Below are positions 1-7,596 of a DNA stretch of 34,062 bases, piece after piece (the stretch's first letter is position 1; each line of letters opens with the position of its first letter). The position numbers and the translations under genes are program-made. The notes beneath the pieces are model-generated. The model was not told where the DNA came from, did not search any database, and saw only the letters and a list, made by a program, of their open reading frames with translations. Origin of the DNA: Dietzia sp. NCCP-2495 (GTDB lineage Bacteria > Actinomycetota > Actinomycetes > Mycobacteriales > Mycobacteriaceae); NCBI RefSeq assembly GCF_026011735.1, contig NZ_BRVN01000025.1, positions 1 to 34,062 on the forward strand, written 5' to 3'.

Positions 1-492
1 CGGTCCGATCAGGCACGCCGAGGAGGTGTAAATCGTCAACTCGGAGAACCACTCGAGCAGATCGATCTCGCCCTCGTCACCCCACTCGGCCACCATCCGC
101 TCGACCTCGCGCGGGATGGTCACGGCGTGCTGGCGCATGTGCTCACCCCGCAGTGCCGTGTTGTGCAGCATCTCGGAACGCCGTTCGGGACTGGCGTCAA
201 AGACGACGCCCTCACCGAAGACCGGGGTCATGAACGGGTACGCGGCCGCCTGGTCGAGCGACTCGTCGGGCGCCCGGAAGAAGGCCTCGTTGGCGGCGGC
301 GCCGGAGGCCAGGCAGATGTCGCGGTCGGCGATCCGGAAGATCCCCAGGTCGCCACACTCCTCACGGACCCGCCAGAACAGGCCGATGGGGTCCTCACGG
401 AGCTCGTCCATGTGGCCGAGTTCGCCCTCGCCGCCAGAGACCCGCCCAGGCTCCTTCAGCGTAGATGAATCTGCGGGTTCGGTTGTGGTCAT
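1..492 (-). CDS. cyp51: Sterol 14-alpha-demethylase, cytochrome P450 CYP51 (N-terminal part, cut by window edge)
   Basis: The minus strand reads 164 codons from the ATG at 492 and runs off the left edge in frame. The family oxidatively removes the 14-alpha-methyl group of sterols, using a ferredoxin partner. The visible part resembles M. tuberculosis CYP51 (Rv0764c) nearly end to end. The CYP51-specific B'-helix signature is present at residues 85-99 (YPFMTPVFGEGVVFD), followed by SPERRSEMLHNTALRGE and ending at IYTSSACLIG. The heme-binding cysteine region lies outside the window. A strong ribosome site (GAGGAGG, 7 nt spacing) supports the start. It is divergent from the SDR at 656, sharing a 163-bp spacer. 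A possible -10 (TACTCT on the minus strand, 583-588) precedes it. In actinobacteria the physiological substrate is not settled; a sterol role is inferred from the family and the steroid-like neighbours. Confidence 0.95.
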   Translation of the reverse strand, partial: MTTTEPADSSTLKEPGRVSGGEGELGHMDELREDPIGLFWRVREECGDLGIFRIADRDICLASGAAANEAFFRAPDESLDQAAAYPFMTPVFGEGVVFDASPERRSEMLHNTALRGEHMRQHAVTIPREVERMVAEWGDEGEIDLLEWFSELTIYTSSACLIGP

Positions 493-591
493 CAGTGATC
501 CTCCTCGATGGGGCCTCGAACGGATTTCGATCTCGGTGACGGTCACGCCACGCACATCGTGAATCAGGGAGGCCGTAGATGAAGAGTAAAT

Positions 592-614
592 GAGGTCCGG
601 TTAAAACGAAAGAC
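592..614 (+). promoter_or_regulatory. Motif shared with the tetR promoter (GAGGnnCGGTTAAAAC)
   Basis: The sequence GAGGTCCGGTTAAAAC followed by GAAAGAC recurs on the minus strand at 5234-5212, matching at 18 of 23 positions and including an exact 10-mer CGGTTAAAAC. Both copies sit in promoter regions of the same gene island, so a common operator is plausible. The copy here lies in the cyp51-SDR divergent spacer. Confidence 0.4.
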
Positions 615-619
615 AATCC

Positions 620-632
620 GTTACAAACTAAC
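620..632. promoter_or_regulatory. Short inverted repeat in the cyp51-SDR spacer
   Basis: GTTACAAACTAAC has 4-bp arms (GTTA/TAAC) around a 5-bp centre and lies just upstream of the proposed SDR -10 element. It could be half of an operator. The arms are too short to be sure. Confidence 0.25.
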
Positions 633-642
633 GCTCTTCGTA

Positions 643-648
643 TAGGGT
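643..648 (+). promoter_or_regulatory. -10 element TAGGGT for a leaderless SDR transcript
   Basis: TAGGGT fits TAnnnT and ends exactly 7 nt before the ATG at 656. No Shine-Dalgarno sequence precedes that ATG. This spacing places the transcription start at or next to the start codon. Confidence 0.45.
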
Positions 649-655
649 GTGCCTC

Positions 656-1615
656 ATGGCGAGATATAGGAAAGACGCGGGCGGCTGGACCCTCGAAGAA
701 TCCGCCATGCTGGATGGGCACGTGGCTGTCGTCACGGGCGCGAACTCCGGTATCGGCTACGAGACCGCGCGGGCGCTGGCGCGCCTCGATGCCGAGGTGA
801 TACTGGCGTGCCGTGATGTTGAAGCCGCCACCCGGGCGGTGGCCAGCATTCGTCGCGAGACCCCGCATGCGCGATTGAGCGTCGTGCATCTCGATCTAGC
901 TGACCTGCGCTCGGTGCACCGGGCGGCCGATGACATCCTCCAGACCACCGATCGACTCGATCTATTGATCAACAACGGTGGAGTGATGCGCTCGACCCGC
1001 GCCCTCACGGTGGACGGATTCGAAGCGGACCTCGGCACCAACTTTCTTGGCCACTTCGCCCTCACCGGACGTCTCTTCGAGTTGGTGATGGCCACCGCCG
1101 GCGCCCGGATCGTCACCGTCTCGAGCATCACCCACCGCCGAGGCCGCATCCACTTCAACGATCTGACACTTGAACACAACTTCACGCACGAGGTGGCCTA
1201 TGCACAGTCGAAGCTCGCGAATCTGATGTTCGCTTACGCACTGGGGCGCCGGCTCCGAGCGCAGGGCGGGTCCGCGATCTCCGTTTCCGCGCACCCCGGC
1301 GGGACCCGAACTTCAGTGCTCCGCGATCGCACCCGCGCAGTGCGCTTGGTGTACAACCCGGCCCTGCGACCTGTGACCTCACTGTTCACCCAGGACGCGG
1401 CACAGGGTGCACTGCCGACCCTCCGGGCCGCTCTGGACCCGGACGCCACGGACGGGGACTTCTATGGACCGGGTGGGCGTTTCGAACTCGTCGGCGCGCC
1501 GGTCAAGGTCCGAAGTGCCTCTCGAGCACGCGACGAGAAGGCCCAGGAGCAACTCTGGGGACTCGCTGAAAAGCTCACAGCGGTCCCCTACCCGCCTGTC
1601 TCGCTGAACACTTGA
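656..1615 (+). CDS. Short-chain dehydrogenase/reductase, retinol-dehydrogenase-like
   Basis: A 319-residue NAD(P)-dependent oxidoreductase of the SDR superfamily. The Rossmann motif TGANSGIG lies at residues 27-34, the NNGG variant of NNAG at 106-109, the catalytic Ser in VSSIT near 156-157, and the YAQSK catalytic pair Tyr182/Lys186. An Arg in ACRD after the second strand suggests NADP preference. The C-terminal part (FYGPGG, late helices) resembles the retinol dehydrogenase/WW-oxidoreductase branch. A GTG at 647 gives three more residues, but the ATG at 656 has a TAGGGT box at leaderless distance and is preferred. ATG 716 just before the Rossmann fold is a further possibility. The gene is divergent from cyp51, so oxidation or reduction of a sterol-type alcohol or ketone is a reasonable guess. 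The substrate is unknown. Confidence 0.88.
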   Translation: MARYRKDAGGWTLEESAMLDGHVAVVTGANSGIGYETARALARLDAEVILACRDVEAATRAVASIRRETPHARLSVVHLDLADLRSVHRAADDILQTTDRLDLLINNGGVMRSTRALTVDGFEADLGTNFLGHFALTGRLFELVMATAGARIVTVSSITHRRGRIHFNDLTLEHNFTHEVAYAQSKLANLMFAYALGRRLRAQGGSAISVSAHPGGTRTSVLRDRTRAVRLVYNPALRPVTSLFTQDAAQGALPTLRAALDPDATDGDFYGPGGRFELVGAPVKVRSASRARDEKAQEQLWGLAEKLTAVPYPPVSLNT

Positions 1616-1674
1616 TATATCCCAGCGAAAGAGGGCGACCACTAGCCGTAGGCAAAGTGGCGACCTCGTATGAC

Positions 1675-1704
1675 GAAGTGCAGACCCGCCCGGGTGGGCA
1701 CTTC
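1675..1704 (+). terminator. Hairpin between the SDR gene and the DapB-like pseudogene
   Basis: Perfect 7-bp arms GAAGTGC (1675-1681) and GCACTTC (1698-1704) enclose an inner ACCC/GGGT stem with a 4-nt loop. It lies 59 bp after the SDR stop and 26 bp before the next start. There is no T-tract, so it may be a weak terminator or a leader structure. Confidence 0.35.
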
Positions 1705-1730
1705 CCGACCCTGAGTAGGGAGAACGTCCA

Positions 1731-2864
1731 ATGCCCCTAAAGGCCATTCATGTGGCGACCGGGAACGTCGGTCGAATAGCACTCTCACAACTGATCGAAG
1801 ATCCACGATTCGATCTGGTGGGCCTCGTCGTCTCGGACCCTGAGAAGGTGGGGCGAGACGCGGGCGACCTCGCTGGTCTCGACGTCATCACCGGGATCGC
1901 GGCTACCGATGACCTTGGCGCTGCAGACTCACACTGACCACCAACCCCCACACCAGCTCTCAAGCGGAGGCGACCGCCGATCCACTGATGCAACTACCCG
2001 CCTGACCTCCAGCGAAGGATCAGAAACGAGTTACACCACTACTAGGGGCTTGACCCGTCTCCGGTGCCGTTCATCTACCCCTGGGGTCTTCTACCACCGG
2101 CTATGGTGACGCGGCTAGAAGATCTCTGCCATGAGCGCGGTGTGAGCCTGTTCGTCTCCGGGATCGATCCCGGCTGGGCGAACGACGTTCTGCCCTTTGC
2201 CGTTGCCAGCACGTGTCAGAGGGTGGAGAAGATCACCTGCTCGGAGATCGCTGACTACGTCTCGTACGACGGTGGGCCGGTCCTGATCGAGGTGATGGGT
2301 TTCGGGCGCGGGGTTGACGATCTGCCGTTGTTGTTCAAACCGGGCATGCTGTCGGCCGCATGGGGTGTATCCCTCCGGCAACTGGCCGCAGGTTTTGACG
2401 TGGAGATCGACGAGATCACGGAGTGGTACGAACGGGTGCCCGCGCCCGAGGCGTTCGACGTCACGGCCGGCCATATCGCCGACGGAACTGTTGCTGCTGT
2501 TCGGTTCACCGTCACCGGCATGAGCGCGGGGCGGCCAGTGTTCGTCATGGACCACATCACCCGACTTCGCGAGGACCTGTGTCCAGACTGGCCCCAGCCA
2601 GCGCAGCCTGGTGGCTCCTATCGGCTCGAGATCGAGGGCGAGCCCTCCTACCGAGTCGATGTGTGCCCTAGCAGCCGGCGGGGCGACCACAACTATGCGG
2701 CCATCGCGGCGGGTGCGGGACGCGTCGTCAACGCACTGCCGGACGTCGTTACCGCCCCCGCGGGCATCCGTACGACTCTGGACTTACCGATGCCAACCGG
2801 TCGAGGCCTCTTCGCGACCACACTCGGCGCGGCAGCAGTTGCAGAGGAAGACACCCCGACATGA
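1731..2864 (+). pseudogene. Frameshifted dihydrodipicolinate-reductase-like (DapB-fold) NAD(P)-dependent dehydrogenase
   Basis: Two pieces of one protein family lie in the same reading frame. Residues 1-61 (1731-1913) hold the N-terminal Rossmann start with ATGNVGR and VSDPEKVGRDAG. From 2070 the frame resumes with FIYPWGL, the SGIDPGWANDVLP motif and the full C-terminal domain ending near RTTLDLP. Between them the frame has stops at 1935, 1986 and 2046. The gap is 156 nt (52 codons), about the length expected for intact relatives. In the +1 frame it still shows a weak match (RLTSSEG, YTTTRG) to the usual 'RLLxSGKNVVTT' stretch. This pattern suggests two compensating frameshifts rather than a large deletion. 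A good ribosome site (AGGGAGAA) precedes 1731. The C-terminal half could start at GTG 2064 but would lack the nucleotide-binding motif. Intact relatives occur beside steroid and aromatic degradation genes. A sequencing error would also explain it. Confidence 0.75.
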
Positions 2865-3622
2865 CCACGGAGAACGAGGAACTCATGGGACGAGTTGCAG
2901 GCAAGGTGGCACTGATCAGCGGTGCAGCCGGCGGAATCGGCGCGGCAAGCGCGAGGGCATTGGTGGCCGAAGGTGCCACCGTGGTACTCGGAGATCTGTT
3001 GGACGACGAATGCCGAGCGCTGGTCGACGAACTCGGGGACGCAGCACGTCACGTCCCGCTCGACGTGACTGACCCGAGTCACTGGCAAGAGGCTGTCGAG
3101 ACGGCAGTCGGTGATTTCGGACGGCTCGATGTCCTGGTCAACAATGCTGGGATCGCCAACGGTGATCGACTCCAGCGGTTCTCCCTCGAGGCCTGGAACC
3201 GGATCCTCAAGGTCAACCTGACCGGTCCCTTCCTCGGGATGCAGGCAGTTGCGGACGTGATGATCGCGGGCTCAGGCGGGTCAATCATCAATATCTCGTC
3301 CATCGAGGGATTGCGCGGCACCCCGTGGGCCCACGGGTACGTAGCATCCAAGTGGGGCCTGCGCGGGATCACCAAATCCGTCGCAATGGAACTTGCACCC
3401 CACGGCGTCCGCGTCAACTCGCTCCATCCGGGACTGATCCGCACCCCGATCACCGAGAGCATTCCGGACGACATGATCCCCATCCCCCTCGGGCGGCCAG
3501 GCCAACCCGAAGAGGTGGCCTCCTTCGTTGTCTTCCTGGCCAGCGACGACTCCTCGTACTCGACGGGCTCGGAGTTCGTGATGGATGGCGGCACGATCAA
3601 TCAAATCCCCCACAAGAGCTGA
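2861..3622 (+). CDS. FabG3-like short-chain dehydrogenase (hydroxysteroid dehydrogenase type)
   Basis: A 253-residue classical SDR resembling M. tuberculosis FabG3 (Rv2002, 20-beta-hydroxysteroid dehydrogenase). Shared blocks include NISSIEGL, the GY-x-A-(S/T)K active site, RVNSLHPGL, SDDSSYSTGSEFV and DGGT. Visible residues (from ATG 2861) are the nucleotide loop GAAGGIG at 21-27, VLVNNAG to 97, Ser146/147, Tyr160 and Lys164. An Asp in GDLLDD after the second strand predicts NAD(H). The start at 2861 overlaps the previous stop (ATGA). An alternative ATG at 2885 has GAGGAA before it and matches the FabG3 start better (MGRVAGKVAL against MSGRLTGKVAL). Expected reaction: reversible oxidation of a ring or side-chain hydroxyl of a steroid-like substrate. 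It sits in one transcription unit with the flavoprotein 12 bp downstream. Confidence 0.9.
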   Translation: MTTENEELMGRVAGKVALISGAAGGIGAASARALVAEGATVVLGDLLDDECRALVDELGDAARHVPLDVTDPSHWQEAVETAVGDFGRLDVLVNNAGIANGDRLQRFSLEAWNRILKVNLTGPFLGMQAVADVMIAGSGGSIINISSIEGLRGTPWAHGYVASKWGLRGITKSVAMELAPHGVRVNSLHPGLIRTPITESIPDDMIPIPLGRPGQPEEVASFVVFLASDDSSYSTGSEFVMDGGTINQIPHKS

Positions 3623-3634
3623 ACCGGAACAGAA

Positions 3635-5119
3635 ATGACGGAGACGAAGTCCGGACTGGCCCTGCCTGAGGTCGCCGCGGTCCCCGAACGGCCGACGGAA
3701 ACATACGATGTGGTCGTCGTCGGTTTTGGGATCGCCGGAGGGTGTGCCGCACTCGAAGCCGCACGGGCAGGGGCACGTGTTCTGGTGCTCGAACGCGCTG
3801 CGGTCCACGGCGGCACGACCTCCATGGCGGGGGGACATTTCTACCTCGGCGGCGGGACCGCGGTCCAACGGGCGACAGGCCACGACCACACAGTCGACGC
3901 CATGGTCCGCTACCTGACAATCTCAACTAAAGACCCCGACGAGGAGAAGATCCGCGCGTATTGCTCGGGGTCTGTCAGCCATTTCGCGTGGTTGGAAGAC
4001 CTCGGATTCGAGTTCGAACGTTCGTACTTCCCCGGCAAGGCAGTCATTCAACCCGGGGCCGAAGGACTGATGTTCACCGGAAACGAGAAAGTATGGCCGT
4101 TCAGGGAACAGGCGGACCCTTTCCCGCGGGGACACAAGGTGCCGGTGCCCGGCGACACCGGAGGGGCCGCAATGGTCATGGACCTACTTCGCGACCGGCT
4201 CGATGAACTCGGGGTAGAGGTGCGGTACGAGACCGGTGCCCGCCAGTTGGTGACCGACGACGGGACACCTTCCGGCGATGTTGTAGGCGTCGTCTGGAAA
4301 TCCTTCGACGCCGTCGGCACAGTTCTCGCCCCCTCCGTCATCCTCGCAGCAGGCGGGTTCGTGATGAACCAAGACATGGTGCGCGCCTACGTGCCGGCGC
4401 TTGGGAGGAAGCTGTACACACTTGGAAGTTCCTACGACGACGGACTGGGGATCAGGCTGGGCCAGTCGGTGGGGGCGGCACTTGAACATATGGAGGAGCC
4501 TTTCGTCACGGCACCCTTCTATCCGCCTTCCTCACTGATCAAGGGCATCATCGTCAACAAACGTGGCGAACGGTTCGTGGCGGAGGATAGCTATCACGCG
4601 CGCACCTCGTACCAGGTGATGCGCCAACCCGACAGCGCGGCGTACCTCATCGCAGACAGCGACCATATGCAGGAGCAGAGGATGCCACTCGTGCCGTTCA
4701 AAGACGGGTACGAGACGATCGAGGAGATGGAGAAGGGATTGGACCTCCCGCGAGGCAGCCTGGCCACGACATTGACCCGATACAACAAGTACGCCGCACT
4801 CGGGGAGGACCCAGACTTCAACAAGCACACCGACTGGCTCACACCACAAGACACGGGGCCATGGGGAGTGTTCGATCTTTCGGTCGGCGTCGCGCTCTAC
4901 GCGGGTTTCACGCTCGGCGGTGTCGCGACGACCGTCGACGGGCAGGCCCGGCGAAAAGGTGGAGGTGTCGTCGGCGGGCTCTATGCTGCGGGTGCCTGCG
5001 CGTCCAACATCGCCCAGGACGGCAACGGCTACTGTTCCGGAACTCAACTGGGCGAAGGGTCCTTCTTTGGTCGCCGTGCTGGAGCACACGCGGCCACGCG
5101 AGCTCGGGCGAACCAATGA
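3635..5119 (+). CDS. FAD-binding fumarate reductase/3-ketosteroid dehydrogenase-like flavoprotein
   Basis: A 494-residue protein of the FAD_binding_2 family. The dinucleotide motif VVVVGFGIAGG lies at 26-36, followed by the acidic VLER at 51-54, HGGTTSMAGGHFYLGGG at 58-74, VILAAGGF mid-protein, and the C-terminal FAD motif GGLYAAGACASNIAQDGNG. The family includes 3-ketosteroid-delta1- and delta4(5alpha)-dehydrogenases and soluble fumarate reductases. The size and lack of a secretion signal fit a cytoplasmic ketosteroid-type dehydrogenase. The C-terminus (CSGTQLGEGSFFGRRAG) differs from classical KstD, so the exact reaction is uncertain. It follows the FabG3-like SDR by 12 bp, consistent with successive steps on one substrate: alcohol to ketone, then ring desaturation. 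That pathway order is an inference. Confidence 0.85.
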   Translation: MTETKSGLALPEVAAVPERPTETYDVVVVGFGIAGGCAALEAARAGARVLVLERAAVHGGTTSMAGGHFYLGGGTAVQRATGHDHTVDAMVRYLTISTKDPDEEKIRAYCSGSVSHFAWLEDLGFEFERSYFPGKAVIQPGAEGLMFTGNEKVWPFREQADPFPRGHKVPVPGDTGGAAMVMDLLRDRLDELGVEVRYETGARQLVTDDGTPSGDVVGVVWKSFDAVGTVLAPSVILAAGGFVMNQDMVRAYVPALGRKLYTLGSSYDDGLGIRLGQSVGAALEHMEEPFVTAPFYPPSSLIKGIIVNKRGERFVAEDSYHARTSYQVMRQPDSAAYLIADSDHMQEQRMPLVPFKDGYETIEEMEKGLDLPRGSLATTLTRYNKYAALGEDPDFNKHTDWLTPQDTGPWGVFDLSVGVALYAGFTLGGVATTVDGQARRKGGGVVGGLYAAGACASNIAQDGNGYCSGTQLGEGSFFGRRAGAHAATRARANQ

Positions 5120-5199
5120 CACTCGCCCTCAGCCGCAAAGGCGAGTTGCCGACCCGACTGGCATAGAATTTACTTACGACTGATGCGAACACAATTAGT

Positions 5200-5219
5200 C
5201 AATAGACTACAGACTATTG
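5200..5219. promoter_or_regulatory. 20-bp palindromic operator upstream of tetR
   Basis: CAATAGACTACAGACTATTG has perfect 6-bp outer arms (CAATAG/CTATTG) and 16 of 20 symmetric positions. It overlaps a second repeat, TAGTC-AATA-GACTA (5196-5209). It ends 18 bp before the proposed -10 box and covers the -35 region, the typical place for TetR autorepression. Confidence 0.7.
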
Positions 5220-5237
5220 TTTTAACCGCGCCTCCGT

Positions 5238-5243
5238 TATCAT
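5238..5243 (+). promoter_or_regulatory. -10 element TATCAT for a leaderless tetR transcript
   Basis: TATCAT ends 6 nt before the GTG at 5250. The AGGA in between is too close to the start to be a useful ribosome site, so a leaderless transcript is likely. Confidence 0.5.
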
Positions 5244-5249
5244 AGGATC

Positions 5250-5834
5250 GTGACCTCCGGCAGTTCCACTCGCAGACGCTCTCTCACCCGCGCCAAGGTG
5301 ATCAACGGCGCGATGGAGCTTGTCGACGAACACGGCTGGGAAGAACTGTCGATGTCCGCGTGCGCGGAACGCCTTGGAATCGCCTCCGCTTCCCTGTACA
5401 ACCACGTCCGCAACCTCCATGACTTGCGCGGTGCACTTCAGGTAGCAGCAATGACGTCCCTCGGCGAGCACCTGTCGTCCGTCGCAATGGGGCGTTCCGG
5501 GCCAGACGGGCTCCGCGCGCTGATGGACGCCCATCGGCACTGGGCGACAACGTATCCGCGCAGATACCAGGCACTCACTGCCGCCTCCCCGGATCCCGAA
5601 TCGGTCATAGCCGCGGCGATGAGGGTCAACAATGCGGTGCGTGCAATGCTCGCATCCTGTGGACTTCGACCCGATGAGACTTTCGATGCGGCAGTAAGCC
5701 TGTTCGCGGCCATGCACGGCTTCTCAGCGCTCGTCAACACCGGGTTCATCGACGGAGGGCTCGACCAGGACCGAATCTACGAGTCGGTTGTTAGAGGTGC
5801 CCTCGCGGGCATTGCCGCTACAGAGCCTCGATAA
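5250..5834 (+). CDS. TetR-family transcriptional regulator with WHG-type C-terminal domain
   Basis: 194 residues. The N-terminal helix-turn-helix runs over residues 10-60 (RAKVINGAMELVDEHGWEELSMSACAERLGIASASLYNHVRNLHDL), with recognition helix ASASLYNHV. The C-terminal part has the HRHWATTYPRRYQAL stretch and the MHGFSALVNTG segment typical of the WHG (TetR_C_33) ligand-binding class. The GTG start is chosen because a TATCAT box lies 6 nt upstream and the ORF opens immediately into the DNA-binding domain. It is likely autoregulated through the palindrome at 5200-5219. The related motif in the cyp51-SDR spacer makes it a candidate regulator of the whole oxidoreductase island. Ligand unknown; a steroid or CoA derivative is plausible from context. 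Confidence 0.92.
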   Translation: MTSGSSTRRRSLTRAKVINGAMELVDEHGWEELSMSACAERLGIASASLYNHVRNLHDLRGALQVAAMTSLGEHLSSVAMGRSGPDGLRALMDAHRHWATTYPRRYQALTAASPDPESVIAAAMRVNNAVRAMLASCGLRPDETFDAAVSLFAAMHGFSALVNTGFIDGGLDQDRIYESVVRGALAGIAATEPR

Positions 5835-5994
5835 CCACAAACGGGGAGACTACCAGGTGTGCAGCAGGCCGGGAGTTTTTGGTTCTGGGCGCAACTATGA
5901 GCATTTTGCGGCCGAAGAGTAGGGGTAACCGTCGTCGGACGATGAGCTTGGCCAACAGCGAATGGGTCCATGGGGTCGCGTTAGCGCGGGGCGC
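5835..5994. other. Intergenic DNA without a recognisable gene
   Basis: The stretch after tetR has no convincing ORF on either strand. A GGGAGTTTTTGG segment at 5871-5882 and scattered stops suggest decayed sequence. I found no terminal inverted repeats that would mark an insertion element. Confidence 0.4.
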
Positions 5995-6235
5995 GAAGTC
6001 CTACTGGCCCTCAACACGTGGCACGCCGGCGGCCTGGAGGTCGCGATCGTCCTCCATGCTGTCCTGAACGGCTTCAGCTTGATCGCGGCTTTCTAACTGC
6101 ACACCGACTTCGGCGCGGCCATCCAGGACCGCTCGGGAGGCGTCGGCACACCGTACCTGCTTCTTCCTGCCCTCGTGTCATCATCGTCATTGCTTCTGTC
6201 ATCTGGTGGTGGACCCGCAAGGCCGGCCTAGCCCC
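5995..6235 (+). pseudogene. 3' remnant of a CPBP-type intramembrane protease gene
   Basis: The + strand from 5995 reads EVLLALNTWHAGGLEVAIVL then HAVLNGFSLIAAF, ending in an in-frame TAA at 6094-6096. It continues in the same frame as LHTDFGAAIQDRSGGVGTP and then shifts frame into VIIVIASVIWWWTRKAGLAP. In CPBP (Abi/CAAX-protease-like) proteins the last segments have exactly this order: 'GGLxxAIxLHxxxN' (metal-binding His and Asn), a linker ending in GVGTP, and a final membrane helix before a WWW-R-R tail. One stop and one frameshift, with no N-terminal half, make it a decayed gene fragment. The assignment is from memory of the family pattern. Confidence 0.6.
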
Positions 6236-6362
6236 TCGCCCCGACCGCCCCCGCCGAGACCGCCCCGGCCGCAGTCGCCCGCCCCTGATTCACATAGGGA
6301 TCGTCACCAGGAGCCGGTGAACCGGGGGAGAGCTGCCAACGCCATGTGGTTGACGCGTCATC

Positions 6363-6368
6363 TATGCT
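6363..6368 (+). promoter_or_regulatory. -10 element TATGCT, leaderless transcript of the LLM oxidoreductase
   Basis: TATGCT ends 7 nt before the ATG at 6376. The purine run GAGGGG is only 1 nt from the ATG, too close for a Shine-Dalgarno role. Confidence 0.5.
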
Positions 6369-6375
6369 GAGGGGT

Positions 6376-7578
6376 ATGAATTCCCCCGCCTCCGCCCACG
6401 GTCCCGCAGGAACCACTTCGTCGTCGTCCTCATCGTCGTCAAACACACCACCCACGTCGCCGGACACATCGGCGCCAGCCCCCGCCCACGCCGTCCCGCG
6501 CGGCGAGGTGGCCTTCGGTCTCGACACCTTCGGCGACGTCACCGTCGACCGCGCCGGCCGGCCCGTCCACCACGCGCAGGTCCTGCGCGACGTCGTGGAA
6601 CAGGGCGTCCTGGCTGACACGGTGGGCGTCGACGCGTTCGGGATCGGCGAGCACCACCGGCCCGACTTCGCGGTCTCTGCGCCGGACATCGTGCTGGCCG
6701 GCATCGCCACCCGCACCGAGCGCATCACCCTCGGCTCGGCCGTGACGGTCCTGTCCAGCGACGACCCGATCCGCGTCCACCAGCGCTTTGCCACGATCGA
6801 CGCCCTCTCGAACGGTCGCGCCGAGGTGGTGCTGGGCCGCGGCTCGTTCACCGAATCCTTCCCGCTGTTCGGCTTCGACCTGCAGCAGTACGAGCAGCTG
6901 TTCAGCGAGAAGCTCGACCTGTTCTCCGCGCTGCTGCCCGAGGGGCCGGTCACGTGGTCGGGCGACCTGCGGCCACCGCTCGTGAACCAGCACGTCTACC
7001 CCAAGACCGAGGGCGGGCTCGCCTCGTGGATCGCGGTGGGCGGCAGTCCCGAGTCCGTGGTGCGCGCGGCGCGCTACCGGCAGCCGCTCATGCTCGCGAT
7101 CATCGGCGGCCCCGCCGGCCGGTTCGCGCCGTTCGCCGACCTCTATCGCGAGGCGAACACCCAGCTCGCCGGCAAGGACGCGCCGCGGCTGCCGATCGCC
7201 GTGCACTCGCCCGGCTTCGTCGCCGAGACCGACGCGAAGGCCGCCGAACTCGCGATGCCGCACTGGATCACCAACCGCAACCAGATCGGCCGGGAGCGCG
7301 GCTGGGGCGACGCCACCGAGGCCGACTTCCACCGCGAGGTCCGGTCCGGCGCCATGTACGTCGGCTCGCCCGAGACTGTCGCGCAGAAGATCGCCACCAC
7401 CGTCCGCACGCTCGGCCTGGACCGCTTCGACCTCAAGTACGCCTCCGGCCCCACGCCGCACGACGATCTCATGACCTCCGTCGACCTCTACGGCCGTAAA
7501 GTCATCCCGCGTGTCCGCGAGCTGCTCGCTGAGGCAGAGTTCACACCCGGGGTCCCTCAGGTCGTCTCGCGGCTCTGA
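6376..7578 (+). CDS. LLM-class flavin-dependent oxidoreductase (luciferase-like monooxygenase)
   Basis: 400 residues from ATG 6376; an upstream start at 6346 is less likely because the TATGCT box sits at leaderless distance from 6376. An unusual low-complexity N-terminus rich in Ser, Pro and Ala (residues 10-45, with a run of eight Ser) precedes the conserved TIM-barrel. Typical blocks follow: FGIGEHHRPDF, LGSAVTVLSSDDPIRVHQRF, GRAEVVLGRGSFTESFPLFG and WIAVGGSPESVVRAARY. These match the bacterial luciferase-like family that uses reduced flavin (FMN or F420) to oxidise a small organic substrate. Substrate unknown. Upstream is decayed DNA; downstream is the thiamine-binding protein gene 18 bp away. 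Confidence 0.9.
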   Translation: MNSPASAHGPAGTTSSSSSSSSNTPPTSPDTSAPAPAHAVPRGEVAFGLDTFGDVTVDRAGRPVHHAQVLRDVVEQGVLADTVGVDAFGIGEHHRPDFAVSAPDIVLAGIATRTERITLGSAVTVLSSDDPIRVHQRFATIDALSNGRAEVVLGRGSFTESFPLFGFDLQQYEQLFSEKLDLFSALLPEGPVTWSGDLRPPLVNQHVYPKTEGGLASWIAVGGSPESVVRAARYRQPLMLAIIGGPAGRFAPFADLYREANTQLAGKDAPRLPIAVHSPGFVAETDAKAAELAMPHWITNRNQIGRERGWGDATEADFHREVRSGAMYVGSPETVAQKIATTVRTLGLDRFDLKYASGPTPHDDLMTSVDLYGRKVIPRVRELLAEAEFTPGVPQVVSRL

Positions 7579-7584
7579 CGGGTT

Positions 7585-7590
7585 TACGGT
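7585..7590 (+). promoter_or_regulatory. -10 element TACGGT, leaderless transcript
   Basis: TACGGT lies in the 18-bp gap after the LLM gene and ends 6 nt before ATG 7597, which has no ribosome site. Confidence 0.4.
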
Positions 7591-7596
7591 GTTGGC

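Noticed and set aside
598-632. KstR-type cholesterol operator in the cyp51-SDR spacer
   Set aside because: The bases do not fit the KstR or KstR2 consensus as I know them; only the shared motif and a short inverted repeat can be supported.
5860-5994. Possible insertion-sequence end or small gene before the CPBP remnant
   Set aside because: No terminal inverted repeats, target duplication or transposase resemblance could be identified.
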